Positions 9,131 through 17,100 of a stretch of DNA of 64,000 nucleotides are shown here, piece after piece. Position 1 is the stretch's first letter. Each line of letters opens with the position of its first letter. The notes under the pieces were generated by a model, which was not told the DNA's origin, made no database searches, and saw only the letters and a list, made by a program, of their open reading frames with translations. This stretch comes from JAICMB01 sp035295125 (GTDB taxonomy: Bacteria > Acidobacteriota > Terriglobia > Bryobacterales > Bryobacteraceae): positions 1 through 64,000 of the forward strand of contig DATGJP010000072.1 in the NCBI GenBank assembly GCA_035295125.1, read 5' to 3'. The position numbers were made by a program, and so were the translations under genes.

Positions 9131-9577
9131 TTATTTGCGGAACGTGCTGTAAACGAAGTCATGATCCTTCTGTTTCGAGTGGCACGCATAGCACGAGGCT
9201 CGCATGGCTGCCGGAGCCGAGAGCGCCTGGCTTTCGCCCAGCGTGCCGTCGAAACCCCATCCTCCTGTTTCCGAATAAAGGCTGCTGTCCTTTCTCATGA
9301 CCGCGATGCTGATGCGCTTCCCCTCGAAGCTGCCCCCTTCATGTTGATCCACTTCCAGGCGCTCGTCCACAAGCACCGCGCCGTCTGGAAATTTGCCGGT
9401 CGTGAAGCCTTCCAATGCCTGGGGATTTGCATAGTAATGATGGAAGCCGGCGTTGGGTCCTTCCCTGGTGATGAAGCTGCGCGTGACGGCCCAGGTCCGA
9501 TACCCGGCCGGATAGGGTACTGTCTGCCCGGAATCGGCTAATAAGGGCAAGGCGCAAACAAGAGCAGCAATTCTCAT
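9131..9577 (-). CDS. Cytochrome P460-family c-type heme protein
   Basis: A 148-residue exported protein with a short signal peptide (MRIAALVCALPLLADS). The N-terminal two thirds match the cytochrome P460 beta-sheet fold (YP.GYRTW, GPNAGFHHYYANPQA, FPDGAVLVDERLE). A single c-type heme site, CYACH, is at residues 129-133, near the C-terminus as usual for the family. Characterised P460 enzymes oxidise hydroxylamine or nitric oxide, but many family members have no known substrate. It is the first gene of a possible operon with the LytS/LytTR pair, which would be an unusual link between a periplasmic heme protein and that signalling pathway. Confidence 0.85.
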   Translation of the reverse strand: MRIAALVCALPLLADSGQTVPYPAGYRTWAVTRSFITREGPNAGFHHYYANPQALEGFTTGKFPDGAVLVDERLEVDQHEGGSFEGKRISIAVMRKDSSLYSETGGWGFDGTLGESQALSAPAAMRASCYACHSKQKDHDFVYSTFRK

Positions 9578-9720
9578 GATTCCTCCACTCGATCCACTTT
9601 GAAGTGCGGGTGGCGGAGTCAGGCGTGGAATTTGACGAAGGGGATCGGTGCGTGGATGAACAGCATTACACTAATCACCAATTCAAAACGCTTCGAGAGG
9701 CACCGTTAACAAACCGGTCC

Positions 9721-9737
9721 GCAGGATACAATCCTGC
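9721..9737. repeat. Palindrome GCAGGAT-ACA-ATCCTGC
   Basis: A perfect seven-base-pair palindrome with a three-base loop, lying between the P460 gene and the unknown gene at 9750. A decayed relative, GCAGGATGCAATCC, sits at 25112-25125 beside another repeat pair. I take it as a member of the dispersed palindrome set. It could also serve as a terminator for the convergent end of the gene at 9750. Confidence 0.45.
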
Positions 9738-9749
9738 CTTACACATCTG

Positions 9750-10355
9750 CTACTGCATGACCATATTCACGACTTCAAAAGTGAAGCGCTCAGGAGGAAG
9801 CGACGACACAGGCGGAGCCGTGAGATGCGACCATCCCTCGTAAGAAGTCGACGCAATTCGAGGGCTTAGATAGAACAGAAAATGCTCGGACAGAATCGAG
9901 ATCGGCGGCGGTTGGTGAAACGCGAGCCTGAGACCGACGGCTTGCTCAATCGGTATCCCGTGTGTGTCCACCGCCTTGTCAGCAAGAAGTTGGACGAAAC
10001 TGCTGCGGCCGGCATGGGGCCAGACATCGGGATGCAGCAAATTGCGGAGTTCCATCCGGGATTCGAAGGTCGTTTCGCATTGTCGAATCCATTCCAGGAT
10101 GGAATCCCCCCAGTGCCAGTGCGCGACCAGGCCAAGGTATTGCTCTACGAGATTGATCGCCAGGTCCATTTTGCGGCGGCTCAGATCCAGCTCATCCGGC
10201 GCCGTGATGATGTCCTCCGACTCCACGATCTGATTGGCCAGACTCATCACTTTGTCCAGCCGCCTCACGTGAGGGGCACTCACCAGCAAGGGCGGGAGCT
10301 CATGAGTCTTGCCCCCGGGGACTTCCACAAATTTGCGATCACCGACGATGTCCAT
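9750..10355 (-). CDS. Unknown protein, 201 residues
   Basis: No family is recognised. The product has no signal peptide or membrane helix and is moderately acidic, with probable helices in the centre (RRKMDLAINLVEQYLGLVAHWHWGDSIL). The ATG is preceded by GGAAGAGG, a good ribosome binding site, which supports a real gene. It is separated by 222 bases from the YbdD gene upstream and by about 170 bases from the P460 gene downstream, so it is probably transcribed alone. The function cannot be inferred. Confidence 0.6.
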   Translation of the reverse strand: MDIVGDRKFVEVPGGKTHELPPLLVSAPHVRRLDKVMSLANQIVESEDIITAPDELDLSRRKMDLAINLVEQYLGLVAHWHWGDSILEWIRQCETTFESRMELRNLLHPDVWPHAGRSSFVQLLADKAVDTHGIPIEQAVGLRLAFHQPPPISILSEHFLFYLSPRIASTSYEGWSHLTAPPVSSLPPERFTFEVVNMVMQ

Positions 10356-10437
10356 AACCGCCTCTTCCGATAGTTATAAGATCGACGCAAACGCTGCGAA
10401 ACTTAACTTCCTGCTAGTTGGATGCCGGGCCGCCGGT

Positions 10438-10509
10438 GCAAGTTTCAAGCTTGCAATACGTTACAGGGTATTAATGCGGCCGGGCCTGCTCAGAATTAGA
10501 ACAATTCTG
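10438..10509. repeat. Two small inverted repeats upstream of the gene at 9750
   Basis: GCAAG-TTTCAAG-CTTGC lies at 10438-10454, and a longer stem, CAGAATT-AGAAC-AATTCTG, lies at 10491-10509. Both are in the 222-base gap that carries the promoter of the minus-strand gene ending at 9750. The second, AT-rich one could be an operator. No regulator is identified, and the rest of the gap shows nothing recognisable. Confidence 0.35.
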
Positions 10510-10577
10510 CAGTGTAATGTCGCATTTGTAAAGAGGTAACGCGATATTTGGCAGCAGCAAAGGTCGACTGCTGACGG

Positions 10578-10754
10578 TCAGCAACACTTCGCGCGCTCGA
10601 ATTTGCTCCGGAGCCTCTCATCTATGAAGCGCCGCCACTCCTCGGGAGAATGCGAGGCGCAATGGGCACGCAGATGCCGGTCGTAGGCGTTCTGGTCCGA
10701 GATTTCACGCAGAATCCCGATCACCACCCGCCAGACGCTGCGCATGATTCTCAT
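10578..10754 (-). CDS. YbdD/YjiX-family small protein (CstA partner)
   Basis: A 58-residue protein with the family features: a start of the type MRIMRSVWRVVIGILRE, a centre with YDRHLRAHCASHSP, and a basic C-terminus ending in KCC. These small proteins are encoded directly after CstA-type transporters and are thought to be needed for their transport activity. The chosen ATG overlaps the cstA stop codon (ATGA), which indicates translational coupling. A longer upstream reading in the same frame would overlap cstA and is not credible. Confidence 0.85.
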   Translation of the reverse strand: MRIMRSVWRVVIGILREISDQNAYDRHLRAHCASHSPEEWRRFIDERLRSKFERAKCC

Positions 10755-12814
10755 AACTCCTCCGGCTGCAGACGCGACAACACAAAGGGCGTTTCTGAAA
10801 CCTGAACGGTTCGCGTTCCTCTCAGCACGCCGTACCATACGCGCATCGAGTCGATCAGAATTGTGCCGACCAGGACCATGAACAACCCGCACATCACCGC
10901 ATCGAGATAATTATTGAAAATCTGCGTATGCGTTGCGGAAACATTCGCGGCGGCAACCTTGCCCGAATCGAGCAGCGACTGCAATCGGGCTGCATCCGCC
11001 AGGAACCCGAGGCGCGGCTGATCGGAGAAAATCTTCTGCCAGCCCGCGGTGAAGCATACGACCACCAGCCAGGCGAGCGGTGCGCAGGTGATCCACATAA
11101 ACTTGGCGTGATGCATCTTCACGAAGATCGTGGTGGCGACGCAAAGCGCGATCGCGGCCAGCAACTGGTTGGCGATTCCAAACAGCGGCCAGAGAGAATT
11201 AATGCCGCCCAATGGGTCGCGCACGCCTTGATACAGGAAGTACCCCCACGACAACACAACAACGGCGCTGACTAGTGCCACGGCGGGCAATGACTTGGTC
11301 TGTCCCAGGGGTTTGGAGATGTGCCCCAGCATGTCCTGGAGCATGAATCGTCCCACACGCGTGCCGGCATCGATGATAGTGAGAATGAAAAGCGCCTCGA
11401 ACATGATGGCGAAGTGATACCAGAAGCCGAGGATCGCCTTGCCGCCCAGGGTGCTTGCGAAGATGTGTGCCATGCCGAGCGCCAGCGATGGAGCGCCGCC
11501 GGTGCGATAGAAGAGACTCTGTTCACCGACCGTATTGGACAGGTCGCTCATGTCGGCAGGCGTCACCGGGTAGCCCCATCCCGTAATGGTGGCCGTTGCG
11601 GTTTCGGGGGTCGTGCCAACGATTCCTGCAGGCGAATTGACCGAGAAATACACGCCCGGCTGCAGCGAGCAGGCCGCAACCAGCGCCATGACGGCCACGA
11701 AACTCTCCAGCACCATCGAACCGTAGCCGATCGGACGGGCATTCCACTCGCGGGCGATCATCTTCGGCGTCGTGCCGGATGAAATCAGGGAATGAAAGCC
11801 CGAGATGGCGCCACAAGCGATCGTGATAAAGCAGAACGGGAAGATCTTGCCCGCGAAGATTGGCCCGGTTCCGTCAACGAATCGGGTCAACGCAGGAAGC
11901 TGCAGCGTCGGATGGACCGCGATCACACCCAGGCCGAGCAACATAACAACACCGAGCTTCACAAAAGTCGCGAGATAATCACGCGGAGCGAGCAGCATCC
12001 AGACCGGCAGCGTACTCGCCAGGAATCCATAACAGATCACCATGATGGCGAGCGTCGTGGCCGAAAACGTGAAGATCGGAGCCAGCGTCGGGGAATTGGA
12101 CACCGCCTGCCCGGCGAAGATGCTTCCCACCACGAGCACGAACCCGATCGCCGAACATTCCAGCACTTTGCCGGGCCGCAGAAACCGCAGATAAATGCCC
12201 ATGAACAGCGCGATGGGCATGATCGCCACTATGGTGAACGTCCCCCAAGGGCTGCCCTTCAGCGCATTGACGACCACCAGCCCTACGACAGCAAGCAGGA
12301 TGATCATGATGAGGAAGACCGTCAGCAGCGCGGTGAATCCTCCGACCTTGCCAATCTCTTCCCGGGCCATTCGCCCCAGCGGTTTTCCGTCGCGGCGCAT
12401 TGAACAAAAGAGAATCACGAAGTCCTGGACGCATCCGCCGAGCACCGCGCCGATAATGATCCAAAGGGCACTGGGGAGGTAGCCGAATTGAGCGGCCAGC
12501 GTCGGACCCACAAGCGGTCCCGGTCCGGCAATGGCGGCAAAATGGTGTCCGAAGAGGATCCATTTATTGGTGGGCTCGAAGTCGTGCCCGTCGCGGAGCC
12601 GCTCGGCCGGCGTGGCGCGCTGATTATCGAGCGCCATCACTTTGGCCGCGATGAACTTGGCGTAGAAGCGATAGCCCACTGTGTAGGTGCATACCGCCGC
12701 CATCACGATCCACATACTGTTGATATGTTCGCCGCGGTTCACCGCTATGGTGCCGAGACAAAATGCGGCGGCCACAGACACGACTCCCCACAGGATATGA
12801 CCGGCTAACTTCAT
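10751..12814 (-). CDS. cstA: CstA-family carbon starvation / pyruvate or peptide transporter
   Basis: A 687-residue inner-membrane protein with about 16-18 hydrophobic helices. Family hallmarks are visible: the opening helices with YTVGYRFYAKFIA, the RLRDGHDFEPTNKW stretch, FGHHFAAIAGPGPLVGP, GAVLGGCVQDF, and later ISGFHSLISSGTTPKM. Enterobacterial relatives (CstA, BtsT) import pyruvate or peptides with cations when carbon is short. It is followed with overlap by ybdD, as usual, and preceded by a membrane-anchored unknown gene 10 bases upstream, so the three likely form one operon. The actual substrate here is not known. Confidence 0.93.
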   Translation of the reverse strand: MKLAGHILWGVVSVAAAFCLGTIAVNRGEHINSMWIVMAAVCTYTVGYRFYAKFIAAKVMALDNQRATPAERLRDGHDFEPTNKWILFGHHFAAIAGPGPLVGPTLAAQFGYLPSALWIIIGAVLGGCVQDFVILFCSMRRDGKPLGRMAREEIGKVGGFTALLTVFLIMIILLAVVGLVVVNALKGSPWGTFTIVAIMPIALFMGIYLRFLRPGKVLECSAIGFVLVVGSIFAGQAVSNSPTLAPIFTFSATTLAIMVICYGFLASTLPVWMLLAPRDYLATFVKLGVVMLLGLGVIAVHPTLQLPALTRFVDGTGPIFAGKIFPFCFITIACGAISGFHSLISSGTTPKMIAREWNARPIGYGSMVLESFVAVMALVAACSLQPGVYFSVNSPAGIVGTTPETATATITGWGYPVTPADMSDLSNTVGEQSLFYRTGGAPSLALGMAHIFASTLGGKAILGFWYHFAIMFEALFILTIIDAGTRVGRFMLQDMLGHISKPLGQTKSLPAVALVSAVVVLSWGYFLYQGVRDPLGGINSLWPLFGIANQLLAAIALCVATTIFVKMHHAKFMWITCAPLAWLVVVCFTAGWQKIFSDQPRLGFLADAARLQSLLDSGKVAAANVSATHTQIFNNYLDAVMCGLFMVLVGTILIDSMRVWYGVLRGTRTVQVSETPFVLSRLQPEEL

Positions 12815-12824
12815 GGCTCTCCCC

Positions 12825-13610
12825 TCAAAATCGTTTTAGTTGGCGCAGCAAGGAATAGCTGTTCACGTTATTCGGTAACTGAACAGTATGCACGGGATTC
12901 CAGCTCTTGTCCATTGCCCCGATGTAGTGGGCATCCTTGCGATCCGTGCCCATCAGGATAACCGAATAGCCGAGTTTGCGGTAGGTCAGCTTGCGGTATT
13001 GGAATTCACCGGTTTCGGACTTCCAGCGATCGTCGTCGGGCAGGCCCAGCAGCCGGAGGACGCCGTAGTAGTCGTCGCGGGCGGTCAGGTCGAGGTCGGC
13101 TTGCATGAGCGGTGCGTAGATCATGCGGTGCCCAAGCATCGAGCCCCGAGAGAAGCTCACCACCAGGACGCAGGCGACCATGCCCGCCGCGATGGCGGCC
13201 AGAATTAGCTTTCCGATGCGGGATTCCGCGCGGTTTTCGAGCCGGATGCCCACGACGTTCGCAGGGCGGCGATCCTCGCGAGAGGCTACGCTGGGCCGGG
13301 GCGTTTCATTGACTGCGACGGGCATCTGAATGACGCGCCGGACCACCGGCCACAGCGCGCCGGCGCGGTATTCCAGCTCTTTGAGAAGGCCCACAATCAT
13401 CACCGGCTCGTCGACACTGGAAATTTCACCAACATAACGGCGGGGTACCCAGATTTCCTCGGCGGTCTTAGTATTGCGCACCAGTACCTCTGACCAGGAC
13501 GCCCGCTGATAGAGCCACTCATTGTGCTCAATGTTCCCGATCGGGGGGTAAAACGAAAACGGTCGTGGCCCGGCCTGTTCTAAAGGCGGCGGCGCCGGAG
13601 GTACTGCCAT
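12825..13610 (-). CDS. Unknown single-pass membrane protein upstream of cstA
   Basis: A 261-residue protein. Residues 1-130 look soluble and begin with a proline-rich stretch and a segment SEVLVRNTKTAEEIWVPRRYVGEIS. One membrane helix lies near 134-155 (LILAAIAAGMVACVLVVSF). The outer part is about 100 residues with YYGVLRLLGLPDDDRW and a tyrosine-rich strand region. I know no named family for it, although similar proteins probably exist in Acidobacteriota. It ends 10 bases before the cstA start and should be cotranscribed, which suggests a role in the uptake system or its regulation. The start region overlaps a possible longer form of the divergent CDF gene. Confidence 0.65.
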   Translation of the reverse strand: MAVPPAPPPLEQAGPRPFSFYPPIGNIEHNEWLYQRASWSEVLVRNTKTAEEIWVPRRYVGEISSVDEPVMIVGLLKELEYRAGALWPVVRRVIQMPVAVNETPRPSVASREDRRPANVVGIRLENRAESRIGKLILAAIAAGMVACVLVVSFSRGSMLGHRMIYAPLMQADLDLTARDDYYGVLRLLGLPDDDRWKSETGEFQYRKLTYRKLGYSVILMGTDRKDAHYIGAMDKSWNPVHTVQLPNNVNSYSLLRQLKRF

Positions 13611-13663
13611 TGCTCTTATCTTACGCTGGCTTGATACCCTTGTTTATAGGGCGGGCGGGAAAG

Positions 13664-14569
13664 TTGCACACGCATCATCATCACGGCAAGGGCAAGGTTC
13701 TCCAATGGTCAGTTGTGGCTACGCTGGCATTTGTCGTCGTGGAGATTATCGCAGGGCTCAGAGCCCATAGTCTGGCTCTGCTCTCGGATGCGGGGCACAA
13801 CTTCACCGATGCGCTTTCTCTGGTGCTGGCCGCGATTGCGGTTTTGCTCGAAACGCGGCCTGCGAACAAAGTAAAGACGTTTGGGTATCAGCGGGCGGGT
13901 GTGCTGGCCGCCTTTGTGAATGCGCTGACCCTGCTGTTGATCTCGGCAATCATTCTGTATGAATCGGTCCAGCGGTTCCTGACGCCGGAGCCGGTACAGG
14001 AATGGACCATGCTCGTGGTCGCTGGGCTGGCGTTTCTCGTGAACTTCGTGATCATGTGGAGCCTGCATCGCGACAAGGACGACCTCAATGTGCGGGCGGC
14101 GTTCATCCACATGCTGGGGGACGCGCTCGGGTCGTTGGGCATCATGGCTGGCGCGGTTATCATCCATTTCACCGGCTGGCAGCAGGTCGACCCGATTCTC
14201 TCGATCGTCATCGCGTTTCTGATTGTCTGGACGGCATGGGACATCATCAAGGAGTCGCTGAACATCCTGCTGGAGGGCCTGCCCCGCGGCATGGAATTAG
14301 GCACGGTGACAACCGCGATGCGGAAGGTGGAAGGCGTGATCGACGTGCACGACCTGCACATCTGGAGTTTGGGCTCGAACAAGCATGCGCTGAGTTGTCA
14401 CGTTCAGATTGCCGATATGCCGCCGTCGGAGAGCGAATCGATTCTTAAGCGGCTGAATGACGTGTTGTGCGGGTTCCACATTCACCATACGACCGTGCAA
14501 TTTGAGCATGCCCATTGCGGGGTGTCGGAGAATGGGTGTTCATTGGTCGCGCCGCATATGCATTTATAA
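13664..14569 (+). CDS. Cation diffusion facilitator (CzcD-like metal exporter)
   Basis: A CDF transporter that exports divalent metals such as zinc in exchange for protons. It has six membrane helices. The metal-site motifs are in helix 2 (LLSDAGHNFTDAL, HxxxD) and helix 5 (HMLGDALGSLG). A C-terminal cytoplasmic ferredoxin-like domain follows (VIDVHDLHIWSLGSNKHALSCHV), and the histidine clusters at both ends fit metal binding. I start it at TTG 13664, giving LHTHHHHGKG as the N-terminus with GGGAAAG upstream, as usual for the family. The longer reading from ATG 13565 would overlap the divergent gene by 46 bases. About 301 residues. Confidence 0.92.
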   Translation: MHTHHHHGKGKVLQWSVVATLAFVVVEIIAGLRAHSLALLSDAGHNFTDALSLVLAAIAVLLETRPANKVKTFGYQRAGVLAAFVNALTLLLISAIILYESVQRFLTPEPVQEWTMLVVAGLAFLVNFVIMWSLHRDKDDLNVRAAFIHMLGDALGSLGIMAGAVIIHFTGWQQVDPILSIVIAFLIVWTAWDIIKESLNILLEGLPRGMELGTVTTAMRKVEGVIDVHDLHIWSLGSNKHALSCHVQIADMPPSESESILKRLNDVLCGFHIHHTTVQFEHAHCGVSENGCSLVAPHMHL

Positions 14570-14577
14570 CTAAGACC

Positions 14578-14829
14578 ATGAGCAACCAATCGAGCGAGAT
14601 CGATCGACACGAGCTGCACGCCCTGGTGGAGCAGATTCCCGCCAGTGATCTGCCGGCGGTCCGCAAGATCCTGCGGGCGCTGGCGGATCCTGTTTGGCAA
14701 TCGATCCTGACCGCTCCGCTCGACGATGAGCCGGAAACCGACGAGGAGCGAGCCGAAGTGGAAGCGGCCCGTGTCGAACAAGGTCCCGGCACTTCGCACC
14801 AGGAGGTACTGCGAGAGTTCGGTCTGTGA
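14578..14829 (+). CDS. Putative antitoxin of a RelE-type pair
   Basis: An 83-residue, strongly acidic protein starting at ATG 14578. It has a helical N-terminus (DRHELHALVEQIPASDLPAVRKILRAL) and an acidic, probably disordered C-terminus (DEPETDEERAEVEAAR) that would wrap the toxin. Its stop codon overlaps the start of the RelE gene. No ribbon-helix-helix or Phd domain is obvious, so its role as antitoxin rests mainly on position, size and charge. Such antitoxins normally repress their own promoter. It follows the CDF gene by only eight bases. Confidence 0.7.
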   Translation: MSNQSSEIDRHELHALVEQIPASDLPAVRKILRALADPVWQSILTAPLDDEPETDEERAEVEAARVEQGPGTSHQEVLREFGL

Positions 14830-15074
14830 GCAAGTTTATCTGGACCGACCGGGCCAAGGAACAGCTTCGTGCAATTGACCGCGAACAAGCGCTGCAGATC
14901 CTGCATACCCTAACGGATTACGCCAACAGCGGCCTGGGTGACGTAAAGAAGCTCAAAGGTAGCGGAGATCTCCGTTTACGGGTTGGAGACTATCGCGTGC
15001 GGTTCGAAAAGGCAGGAGAGGATACGTATCGGATACTACGAGTGCGGCATCGTAGGGAGGCCTACCGCAGTTAG
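14826..15074 (+). CDS. RelE/ParE-family toxin
   Basis: An 82-residue basic protein with the RelE/ParE fold: N-terminal helices (IWTDRAKEQLRAIDREQALQIL), then strands with LKGSGDLRLRVGDYRVRFE and the C-terminal RILRVRHRREAY. The GDYRVRF...RILRVRHR pattern is diagnostic. RelE toxins cleave mRNA on the ribosome and ParE toxins poison gyrase. The basic and tyrosine residues near the end favour the RelE type. Translation starts at GTG 14826, inside the antitoxin stop (GTGA). The 3' end runs 39 bases into the convergent RibF-fusion gene. Confidence 0.88.
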   Translation: MSKFIWTDRAKEQLRAIDREQALQILHTLTDYANSGLGDVKKLKGSGDLRLRVGDYRVRFEKAGEDTYRILRVRHRREAYRS

Positions 15075-16763
15075 CGCAGGTTGACTGCTGCTCGCGATTC
15101 GACGGAAGTAGGTCTGGGCACGCGCGACGTCGCGGAGAATCTGCGCCTTCAAAGCTTCGGCGTCATCAAACTTCTTCTCGTCGCGGATGCGCTTCAGGAA
15201 CTCTACGGAAATCCGCCGCGGCGTCTCGCCGGTGAGCGGGTCGAGGAGGAACGTCTCAATTGAGAGGTGATCGTCTCCGCCGAATGTCGGACGGTACCCA
15301 ACGTTTGTGATGGAGTTCCACTTCCGGGCGTTGTCCAGGTCACGGGTGCGGGTGATGAAGACTCCCGGTTTGGGCAAAACTTCCGCTAACGTCGCCAGGT
15401 TCAGAGTCGGGACCGTCTTGCTGGAGCCGATTCCGTGACCCGAGACGACTTCGCCGTCGAGCGCATAGGGACGACCCAACATGCGGCAGGCGCGAGAGAC
15501 TAGACCCGACTGGATCAGACGGCGGATCTCGCTGCTCGAGATCGCACGCCCGTGGGTCTTCACACCATGGCAGACTTCCGTCTCGAAACCGTATTTCTTC
15601 CCCAGTTCGCGCAACGTCGCGACGTTCCCGGCAGCGCGGTTGCCGAAGCGGAAATTGTCACCGACCACGACCGCCTTTGCCCGCAGGTTGTCGACGAGGA
15701 TCCGTTTCACGAACTCCTCGGGAGTGAGCTGCGATAGTTCCTTCGTGAAGGGCAGCACTTCGATACGCTCGATTCCTTCAGAGCGCGCCAGTTCGTTGCG
15801 GCGCTCGGCTGTAGTCAGCAGCTTCGGGGCGCGCTCGGGAGCCACGATACGGGTCGGATGGGGATTGAAAGTCAAAAGCGCGGGTGTCCAGCCGTGCTCG
15901 CGCGCGATCTCGGCTACGCGCCGAATCAGGCGCCGATGGCCGATGTGCACACCGTCGAAGTTCCCAATGGTGACCGCCGCCGCCAGTTCGACTTGAATCT
16001 GCAGGCCGTCGTAGGCAAGCCGCACGTTTTCAGGCAGCGTTTTCTCGGTCTCGGCGTGCGGCAGGTCGTGGCAGATGTGGGTGAAATAAGCGCGCTTAGG
16101 CTTGAGCTCCGACACAGTCTGGAGCGAACGCTCCACGGTGGAATGCGTCGGATGGGGCCGGTGCCGTAGCGCATCGAGAAAAAGCACGTCCAAACCCCGG
16201 AGCCTCTCCATGGATTCCGGCGGGATGTCGCTGTGATCGGTTAAGTAGGCCGCGTTTCCGAAGCGGAAGCCATAGACGGTGCCGCGTCCATGATTGAGGC
16301 GAATCGGTTGGAAGGTCAATCCGAAGAGTTCAAATGGCCCCCCGTCGAAAATGTGAGTGACGAGGCGAGGCCGCGACGATTCGCTTTCGCGGCCGTCGAA
16401 GATGTACGGAAACGACCGCTGAATATTGGCTATCGTGTCGTGCGATCCGTATATCGGAATGATGCCGCCCTGTTTAAAGTTGAACGGGCGAACGTCATCC
16501 AGTCCCATGACGTGGTCGGCATGGGAGTGGGTGAAAAGGATCGCGTCTACACGGTCGATCGGGGCTCGTAGCGCCTGCTGGCGAAAATCGGGAGTGGTAT
16601 CGATCAAAATGCCGCGTCCGCCGTAGGAGACGTGGATCGATGGCCGGAGCCGGTTGTCGCGGGGGTCGGCGGAGTGACACACGTCGCAATCGCAGCCGAT
16701 GGTCGGAACCCCGACACTCGTTCCCGATCCCAGCACCGTAATGCTGAGACTACCAACCGCCAT
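15036..16763 (-). CDS. Fused PhnP-like metallo-hydrolase and riboflavin kinase/FAD synthetase
   Basis: A 575-residue protein joining two complete-looking enzymes. Residues 1-260 are a metallo-beta-lactamase fold of the PhnP type (cyclic phosphodiesterases): N-terminal CDCDVC cysteines, THSHADHVMGLDD with H79, H81, D83 and H84, then H158, D176 and FTHICHD. Residues 262-575 are RibF: FMN adenylyltransferase with GNFDGVHIGH at 267-276, FNPHPT, NFRFGNRAAGN and ISSSEIRR, then riboflavin kinase with GHGIGSSKTVPTLNL. RibF makes FMN and FAD from riboflavin. The 15-25 residues normally preceding the GNFDGVH strand are replaced by the end of the hydrolase. It is the last gene of a five-gene minus-strand operon that also holds a flavin reductase. 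Confidence 0.9.
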   Translation of the reverse strand: MAVGSLSITVLGSGTSVGVPTIGCDCDVCHSADPRDNRLRPSIHVSYGGRGILIDTTPDFRQQALRAPIDRVDAILFTHSHADHVMGLDDVRPFNFKQGGIIPIYGSHDTIANIQRSFPYIFDGRESESSRPRLVTHIFDGGPFELFGLTFQPIRLNHGRGTVYGFRFGNAAYLTDHSDIPPESMERLRGLDVLFLDALRHRPHPTHSTVERSLQTVSELKPKRAYFTHICHDLPHAETEKTLPENVRLAYDGLQIQVELAAAVTIGNFDGVHIGHRRLIRRVAEIAREHGWTPALLTFNPHPTRIVAPERAPKLLTTAERRNELARSEGIERIEVLPFTKELSQLTPEEFVKRILVDNLRAKAVVVGDNFRFGNRAAGNVATLRELGKKYGFETEVCHGVKTHGRAISSSEIRRLIQSGLVSRACRMLGRPYALDGEVVSGHGIGSSKTVPTLNLATLAEVLPKPGVFITRTRDLDNARKWNSITNVGYRPTFGGDDHLSIETFLLDPLTGETPRRISVEFLKRIRDEKKFDDAEALKAQILRDVARAQTYFRRIASSSQPALTAVGLPTMPHS

Positions 16764-16767
16764 TCCG

Positions 16768-17100
16768 CTAGCCAGCCTGTCCTTCCGCTTTGCTTTCCTG
16801 CGTTTCAGTTTTGATCTCTGGCTTGGCGGCCTTCTCCACCGCCTGCACGTAACGGAACCGCAATTCCGTCAGGGAGTTTTCCAGCAGGCGCTGCTCTTCC
16901 AGCGAGAGGTTGCCCCTGGTTTTGTCCTGCAGCATGCCGAGCATGTCGATAGTATGCCGGGCGATGCGCAGGTCGGGCTCGGGTTGGTCCTGGTCGTCGC
17001 CGAAGTGCAGCAGTCCCAATTGGATTTCCGCTTGCGTCTTGAGCGAGATGGTCAGGAACTCAAAGGTCGCGGGTGGAAGGGGCAGCTCCGAATCGCTCAT
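16768..17100 (-). CDS. DUF1844-family protein
   Basis: A 110-residue acidic helical protein recognised as DUF1844 by PPATFEFLTISLKTQAEIQLG, the DLRIARHTIDMLGMLQDKT segment and LS.EE..LLE..L.ELRFRYV. The family is widespread in Acidobacteriota and Planctomycetes, usually next to housekeeping genes, and its function is unknown. Its ATG overlaps the stop of the flavin reductase gene (ATGA), and it ends four bases before the fused hydrolase/RibF gene, so it is cotranscribed with both. Confidence 0.88.
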   Translation of the reverse strand: MSDSELPLPPATFEFLTISLKTQAEIQLGLLHFGDDQDQPEPDLRIARHTIDMLGMLQDKTRGNLSLEEQRLLENSLTELRFRYVQAVEKAAKPEIKTETQESKAEGQAG

